From: Campylobacter volucris
GTDB taxonomy: Bacteria; Campylobacterota; Campylobacteria; Campylobacterales; Campylobacteraceae
Direction of reading: 5' to 3'
Assembly (NCBI RefSeq): GCF_008011665.1
Contig: NZ_VOWJ01000014.1
Coordinates: 58,594-122,593 of the forward strand
DNA length: 64,000 nucleotides
Positions within the stretch are counted from its first letter, which is position 1, and every line of letters begins with the position of its first letter. Shown piece by piece: positions 59,593-64,000 of the stretch. Under the pieces are notes generated by a model that was not told the origin of the DNA, did not search any database, and saw only the letters and a list, made by a program, of their open reading frames with translations. A program made the translations under genes and the position numbers.

Positions 59593-60948
59593 TTAAACCG
59601 TTTTTGAAAATACTTTTTTATCTTCGCTTATTTTTTTTAGATATTTATCAAAACACATTGCGATATTTCTAATCAATAAAATTCCTGTCTCATTAACTTT
59701 AATATGCTTAGAGTCTATACTTACAAATTGTTCTAAATCTTTAAGTTGCTCTAAATCTTCTTTGAAATATTCAAAAAAATTAATTTTAAAATTTTGTTCG
59801 ATTTTTTCTATATTTAGCGTAAAATTACTCATAAGTTCCATAATTACTGCTTTTCTTAAGACATCATCCTCATCAAGCATTACACCTCTTTCACAAGGTA
59901 ATCGTCCTTCATCAATAGCTTTTTCATAATCTTTCATATTTTTAAAATTTTGCATATAGTGATTTTTCCCTTCACCAATGCTAGTTAAACCAATACCAAT
60001 TAAATCAGTTCCACCTTTTGTGGTATAACCTTGGAAATTTCTATGTAAGGTTTGATTCTCCAAAGCTTTAAAAAGCTCATCTTGGGGTTTTGCAAAATGA
60101 TCCATACCTATCATTTTATAACCATTTTGAGTTAAAAAGTTTTCACAAAATTCTAAAATTTGAAGTTTTATATCAGGAGTTGGTAAAGTTGCTTCATCGA
60201 ATTTTCTCATATTTTTTTTAAGCCAAGGCACATGAGCGTAATTAAAAATAGCAAGTCTATCAGGATTGATTATAAGAGCTTTTTGCAAGGTTTGCTCAAA
60301 GCTTTCTAAATTTTGATAAGGCAAACCATAAATTAAATCCATATTAACAGAATTAACCCCCTTTTTTCTTACCATATCTACAGCATTTTTGGTAAGTTCA
60401 AAGGGTTGAATTCTATGGATTTCTTTTTGAACTTTCTCATTAAAATCTTGTACTCCAAAACTAATACGATTAAAACCATTGCTAATTAAAACATCAGCTT
60501 GTTCTTCATTTAAAAATCGTGGATCTATCTCACAACTTATTTCGCTAGTTTTGCTAAAATTGGAAAATATGCTTTTAATTTTTAAAATTAATTTTTCAAG
60601 TTGCGTGGCTGAAAAAAATGTTGGAGTTCCACCACCAAAATGCATTTGTTCGACTATTCTATTAGTATTTAAAATGGTAGCTAACAAATCAAGCTCTTTA
60701 AAAAGATATTCTAAATATCTTTCTTTACTTTCTTCTTTTGCTGTATAAATTACATTACATCCACAAAAATAACAAGCACTTCTACAAAAAGGTAGATGAA
60801 AATACAAAGACAAAGGTGCTTGTTGATTTTTTAAAATTTGTAAATATTCATTATAATTAAAATTAGTATTAAATTCCACAGCAGTCGGATATGAAGTATA
60901 TCTTGGTCCAGCTTTAGAGTATTTTACAAAATTTTTATAATCTTTCAT
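59593..60948 (-). CDS. hemN: Oxygen-independent coproporphyrinogen III oxidase HemN
   Basis: Radical SAM enzyme that converts coproporphyrinogen III to protoporphyrinogen IX in heme synthesis without oxygen. Cluster cysteines C55, C59 and C62 in CRSACYFC, with the extra Cys two residues later as in true HemN, and GGGTPTF nearby. At 451 residues it is the HemN rather than HemW length. It overlaps the UPF0763 gene by 14 bases. Confidence 0.95.
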   Translation of the reverse strand: MKDYKNFVKYSKAGPRYTSYPTAVEFNTNFNYNEYLQILKNQQAPLSLYFHLPFCRSACYFCGCNVIYTAKEESKERYLEYLFKELDLLATILNTNRIVEQMHFGGGTPTFFSATQLEKLILKIKSIFSNFSKTSEISCEIDPRFLNEEQADVLISNGFNRISFGVQDFNEKVQKEIHRIQPFELTKNAVDMVRKKGVNSVNMDLIYGLPYQNLESFEQTLQKALIINPDRLAIFNYAHVPWLKKNMRKFDEATLPTPDIKLQILEFCENFLTQNGYKMIGMDHFAKPQDELFKALENQTLHRNFQGYTTKGGTDLIGIGLTSIGEGKNHYMQNFKNMKDYEKAIDEGRLPCERGVMLDEDDVLRKAVIMELMSNFTLNIEKIEQNFKINFFEYFKEDLEQLKDLEQFVSIDSKHIKVNETGILLIRNIAMCFDKYLKKISEDKKVFSKTV

Positions 60949-61420
60949 GAGTTTTTGCCTTTTGTATCATTTCTTTCATATTTAAAAATAAATTTGGGTG
61001 CTTAAGATGTATATCTTTGATGAGTTGATCTAAATCTATATTTGCTTCTTTTACACCATTTTCAACTTGTTTGCGTATTTCATCCATAGCCACAACCCAT
61101 ACATCGTGAAAATCTATAGGAATTTTTTGATAAATAGCTTTTTCTAATCTTAATTCAAAATTGAGTTTTTGAATTTCTTTGGCTTTTTGAAAAAAATCAA
61201 TCAAAGTTTGAACCGAAAATACCGTTTTAACTTCATCATTATCATCGATTATAAACCAAGGTTCTAAATTTTGCTCACAATTGTTTTGTAATGTTAGTTT
61301 TTTTTCTTTATCGTTGATATTTTGAAGATGAAATATGGTTTGTTTACATTTTTCTATACCAAGTTGTTTTGATAAATCATCGATAATTTCTTGAGAGCTT
61401 TTTTTAATTAAATTATTCAA
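60935..61420 (-). CDS. UPF0763 (DUF2603) family protein
   Basis: A 161-residue soluble protein limited, as far as I know, to epsilonproteobacteria. The C-terminal half (WVVAMDEIRKQVENGVKEANIDLDQLIKDI is the family region, cited by pattern) is helical. No catalytic motif. TTG start with AAAGG upstream. It lies between hemB and hemN. Family name from memory, moderate certainty. Confidence 0.75.
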   Translation of the reverse strand: MNNLIKKSSQEIIDDLSKQLGIEKCKQTIFHLQNINDKEKKLTLQNNCEQNLEPWFIIDDNDEVKTVFSVQTLIDFFQKAKEIQKLNFELRLEKAIYQKIPIDFHDVWVVAMDEIRKQVENGVKEANIDLDQLIKDIHLKHPNLFLNMKEMIQKAKTHERL

Positions 61421-61429
61421 TTTTTTCCT

Positions 61430-62410
61430 TTATTTTTGACTCAAAATTTTTGCAATTTCTTTTGCATGATAAGTGATGATAAGTTTTGCACCAGCTCTTT
61501 TAAAAGCAAGCATGGTTTCAAAAATCATTTTTTCATAATCAACCACTCCAGCTTTTTGCCCAGCTTTTAATAATGCATATTCTCCGCTTACATTATATAC
61601 GCAAATTGGAAGTTTTGAATTTTGTGAAAGTTCTTTTACTACATCCAAATACGCAAGTGCAGGTTTTACCATCAAAATATCTGCGCCTTGTTTTTCATCT
61701 TCTAAGCTTTCACATAATGCTTCTTTAGCATTAGCAAAATCCATTTGATAAGTTTTCCTATCTCCATAGCTTGGAGTAGATTTTGCCACCTCTCTAAATG
61801 GTCCATAATAAGCAGAAGCAAATTTGGTAGAATAAGCCATAATTGGTAAATTTTCATAACCATTTTCATCCAAAGTCTTTCTTAAAGTATAAACAATGCC
61901 ATCCATCATACCGCTTGGTGCAATCATATCAGCACCATTTTTAGCATGGATTAAAGCTTGTTTGGCTGAAATTTCTAAAGTTAAATCATTATCCACGCTT
62001 GTGGTTTTTGGATTTATAATCCCACAATGTCCATGGTCTGTATATTCACAAAAGCAAAGATCGGTAATGATGATTAAATTTGGAAATTTTGCTTTGATTT
62101 TTCTTAGGCTTCTTGCAATCAATCCATCATCGCTTAAAGCATCACTTCCACAGCTATCTTTTTTATCATCTTCTAAAACACCAAATAAAATAATTGCCTT
62201 TATACCTAGCAAAACCAATTCTTCGCATTCTTTTAAAATTTCATCTAAGCTCATTTGAAAAACATCAGGCATGGAAGAAATTTCTTTTTTGATATTTTTT
62301 CCATCAACAACAAAAAGTGGATAGATTAAATCATTTATATTTAAGGTATTTTCTCTGACTAAAGCTCTAATATTTTCATTTGATCTTAATCTTCTAAAGC
62401 GTTTAAACAT
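61430..62410 (-). CDS. hemB: Delta-aminolevulinic acid dehydratase (porphobilinogen synthase)
   Basis: Condenses two 5-aminolevulinate molecules to porphobilinogen. Zinc-type cysteines in [14 protein letters not shown], and the Schiff-base lysines lie in YSTKFAS and [10 protein letters not shown]. At 326 residues it is complete. Leads a heme-related unit with UPF0763 and hemN. In C. jejuni I recall argF between the last two of these; it is absent here. Confidence 0.97.
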   Translation of the reverse strand: MFKRFRRLRSNENIRALVRENTLNINDLIYPLFVVDGKNIKKEISSMPDVFQMSLDEILKECEELVLLGIKAIILFGVLEDDKKDSCGSDALSDDGLIARSLRKIKAKFPNLIIITDLCFCEYTDHGHCGIINPKTTSVDNDLTLEISAKQALIHAKNGADMIAPSGMMDGIVYTLRKTLDENGYENLPIMAYSTKFASAYYGPFREVAKSTPSYGDRKTYQMDFANAKEALCESLEDEKQGADILMVKPALAYLDVVKELSQNSKLPICVYNVSGEYALLKAGQKAGVVDYEKMIFETMLAFKRAGAKLIITYHAKEIAKILSQK

Positions 62411-62427
62411 AAATTTCCTTTTTGTTT

Positions 62428-62450
62428 GTTAAAATTCTTCTGATTTTAAC
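62428..62450. promoter_or_regulatory. Inverted repeat in the hemB-ribA divergent promoter gap
   Basis: Perfect 8-base arms GTTAAAAT and ATTTTAAC flank a 7-base spacer. The arms resemble -10 elements facing both ways, so this may be the promoter pair or an operator over it. Confidence 0.4.
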
Positions 62451-62479
62451 ATATTTTTTATAAAAAAAGGTAAGTGATA

Positions 62480-63040
62480 ATGACTATACAAATTTCTGAT
62501 ATAGCTAAACTTCCTACACATTTTGGTGAATTTTTTATTCAAAGTTTTAAAGAAAATGATAAAGAGCATATTTGTATTTTTAAAGGTAGTTTTGATAAAG
62601 AAGTAAATATTAGAATTCATTCAGAATGTCTTACAGGGGATGTGCTAAAAAGTTTAAAATGTGATTGTGGAGAGCAACTTGAATTTTCTTTAAAGTATAT
62701 ACAAGAGCATGGAGGAATGATTATTTATTTAAGGCAAGAAGGCAGGGGCATAGGATTGTTTAATAAAATCAATGCTTACGCTTTGCAAGATAAGGGTTTT
62801 GATACTATAAAGGCAAATCATCAATTAGGCTTTAAAGCAGATGAGCGTAGTTATGAAATAGTCGATTTTATACTAGATCATTATAAAATTACTAAGGTAA
62901 ATTTATTAACCAATAATCCTCAAAAAATTGATTCTTTAAAAGACAAGCTTAATATAAGAGTGCCAATACTCATTGATGCAAATCGTTTTAATAAAGAATA
63001 TTTACAAATCAAACACACTCAAATGGGGCATTTAAATTGA
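62480..63040 (+). CDS. ribA: GTP cyclohydrolase II
   Basis: Opens GTP to begin riboflavin synthesis, releasing formate and pyrophosphate. Zinc ligands in SECLTGDVLKSLKCDCGEQL (three Cys) and the phosphate motif RQEGRGIGL are intact. The AAGG site is nine bases from this ATG but only three from an upstream GTG, so I chose ATG. 186 residues; a stand-alone RibA without the RibB domain. It overlaps rsmG (TTGA). Confidence 0.96.
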   Translation: MTIQISDIAKLPTHFGEFFIQSFKENDKEHICIFKGSFDKEVNIRIHSECLTGDVLKSLKCDCGEQLEFSLKYIQEHGGMIIYLRQEGRGIGLFNKINAYALQDKGFDTIKANHQLGFKADERSYEIVDFILDHYKITKVNLLTNNPQKIDSLKDKLNIRVPILIDANRFNKEYLQIKHTQMGHLN

Positions 63041-63618
63041 ATGAGTATAAGCAAAGATTAAATTTTTTAAAAGAAAAATCTTATGATGATTTTTTTTATA
63101 CAATTAAACAATATAAACAAATTTTGCAAAAATTTAATTGCATCCATAATTTAACTCATTTTGCAAATATCGATGAAAACATTATAGATAGTGTTAAAAT
63201 TTTAGATTTTTATGATTTACACTTTGCAAAAAAAATCATCGATGTTGGTAGTGGAGCAGGTTTTCCAGCTGTATTTTTGGCGTGTATATTAAATGAGAGT
63301 GAGTTTTTTTTATTTGAACCAAGTGCAAAAAAGGCTTCATTTTTAAGAGTGGTTAAAACTGAACTTGGTTTGTTAAATTTAAACATCATCAAAGAAAAAT
63401 TACAAAATTACCCTAAATTTAAAGTTGATCTTATTTGCTCTAGAGCATTAATGGATATTGCTCCTTTAATAGGTCTTTGCGAAGGTTTTTATGATGAAAA
63501 TACTACTTTTTTGCTTTACAAAGGTAGTCAAGTCTATGAGGAATTAGGACAAATTAAAAATTATAAAATTTTTAATGATAATTTTAGAAATTATTGTATA
63601 TTGAAAATGAAAGGGTGA
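63037..63618 (+). CDS. rsmG: 16S rRNA (guanine(527)-N(7))-methyltransferase RsmG
   Basis: Methylates G527 in 16S rRNA; loss gives low-level streptomycin resistance in many bacteria. The SAM motif IIDVGSGAGFPAVFLAC is clear and followed by LFEPSAKKASFLRVVKTELGL. TTG start overlapping the ribA stop. At 193 residues it is a little shorter than usual (about 205). Confidence 0.95.
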   Translation: MNEYKQRLNFLKEKSYDDFFYTIKQYKQILQKFNCIHNLTHFANIDENIIDSVKILDFYDLHFAKKIIDVGSGAGFPAVFLACILNESEFFLFEPSAKKASFLRVVKTELGLLNLNIIKEKLQNYPKFKVDLICSRALMDIAPLIGLCEGFYDENTTFLLYKGSQVYEELGQIKNYKIFNDNFRNYCILKMKG

Positions 63619-63619
63619 T

Positions 63620-63982
63620 ATGCTTATATTTGGATATGAACTAATTAATATGCAAAAATTTTTTCATTACAAAGAAGGTAATTTTGTAGAAAATGGTATT
63701 AATTGTTTTAAATTTGATAAAGAAAATATAAAAAAAGCAAAAAAAGAAAATATTGAATTTGCAATTTTTGTACAAAATGAAGATGAGTTAATACTTTCAA
63801 ATGCCCTAGAGGCAAAATATGCTTTGATTGAAGATAAAAATCTTGCTAAAATAGCTTCAAAATTAGCTGAATTTTATATGTTTGATATGAAAATTTTATT
63901 TTTAGTAGATGAGATTAAAAACTTAAACCAATACTACAAATTAAAAATAGATGGCATATGTTTAAAAACATATATAGTTTAA
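63620..63982 (+). CDS. Conserved hypothetical protein after rsmG
   Basis: A 120-residue soluble protein with no signal peptide or membrane segment. GGG upstream of the ATG and the one-base gap from rsmG support it as a real gene in the same operon. It contains alternating strands and helices (FAIFVQNEDELILSNALEAKYALIEDKNLA), possibly a Rossmann-like or DHH-like fold fragment. Function unknown (Cj0998-like position). Confidence 0.65.
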   Translation: MLIFGYELINMQKFFHYKEGNFVENGINCFKFDKENIKKAKKENIEFAIFVQNEDELILSNALEAKYALIEDKNLAKIASKLAEFYMFDMKILFLVDEIKNLNQYYKLKIDGICLKTYIV

Positions 63983-64000
63983 ATGTAATTAGTTAAGCTA

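Noticed and set aside
62474..62479. GTG start for ribA
   Set aside because: Only three bases separate it from AAGG; the ATG six bases on has suitable spacing.

Overview
The window comes from a Campylobacter chromosome, most likely a member of the Campylobacter lari group. Evidence: base composition is strongly AT-rich; genes are short, tightly packed and often overlap by 4-11 bases; the P19 iron system, flgP/flgQ, a cipA homologue, mapA and UPF0763 are all present; several blocks keep C. jejuni gene order (Cj locus numbers below are from memory); and GyrA has valine at residue 86, the residue linked to intrinsic quinolone resistance in C. lari. I saw no rRNA, tRNA, CRISPR array, insertion sequence, prophage or replication origin. 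No gap between genes reaches 300 bases; the largest is 188 bases, before mapA.

Layout. 1-2845: ZapB-like and ZapA-like small proteins, a prepilin-like protein and PriA. 2838-4130: a cipA-type surface gene with a C9 tract, currently in frame. 4204-13660: IspG, nicotinate phosphoribosyltransferase, the ppiD-ftsA-ftsZ division cluster, an aldolase-like protein, RsmH with an FtsL-like protein, and a small membrane protein. 13795-14652: a D-amino-acid aminotransferase. 14814-22843: the eight-gene P19/FTR1 iron-uptake operon behind a Fur-box match. 22846-36604: CinA, then ileS, a 35-residue membrane protein, gatA, guaB, xseB, a nitrilase-fold protein lacking catalytic residues, a sulfatase-family gene switched OFF at a G9 tract, murC, a small membrane protein and mutS2.

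36599-38504 is an accessory pair, a polysaccharide deacetylase with a G9 tract (ON) and a GNAT-like acyltransferase. 38639-46914 carries a LysE exporter, dapE, a type IIG restriction-modification enzyme, and thiS-thiF-thiG-thiH-tenI. 46942-49717 holds a DASS transporter, the MapA lipoprotein and a ComF-like protein. 49739-53296 is gyrA-flgP-flgQ. 53353-58326 holds a LolC/E-type permease, copper/oxidase-assembly genes (SCO, small protein, PCu(A)C), the L,D-carboxypeptidase Pgp2, alanine racemase and a small membrane protein. 58323-63982 holds an Fe-S oxidoreductase subunit, hemN, UPF0763, hemB, ribA, rsmG and a hypothetical protein.

Themes. Three surface-modification genes each have a nine-base G/C tract; two are in frame and one is out, so the sequenced clone carries a defined phase-variation state. 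Cell-envelope and division genes dominate: ftsA, ftsZ, an FtsL-like protein, murC, pgp2, alr and dat. Translational coupling is pervasive, including four TTGA stop/start junctions. No wholly new multi-gene system could be demonstrated. The strongest leads are the phase-variable surface loci, the inactive-looking nitrilase homologue, the type IIG enzyme overlapping thiS, and the murC start-site hairpin.
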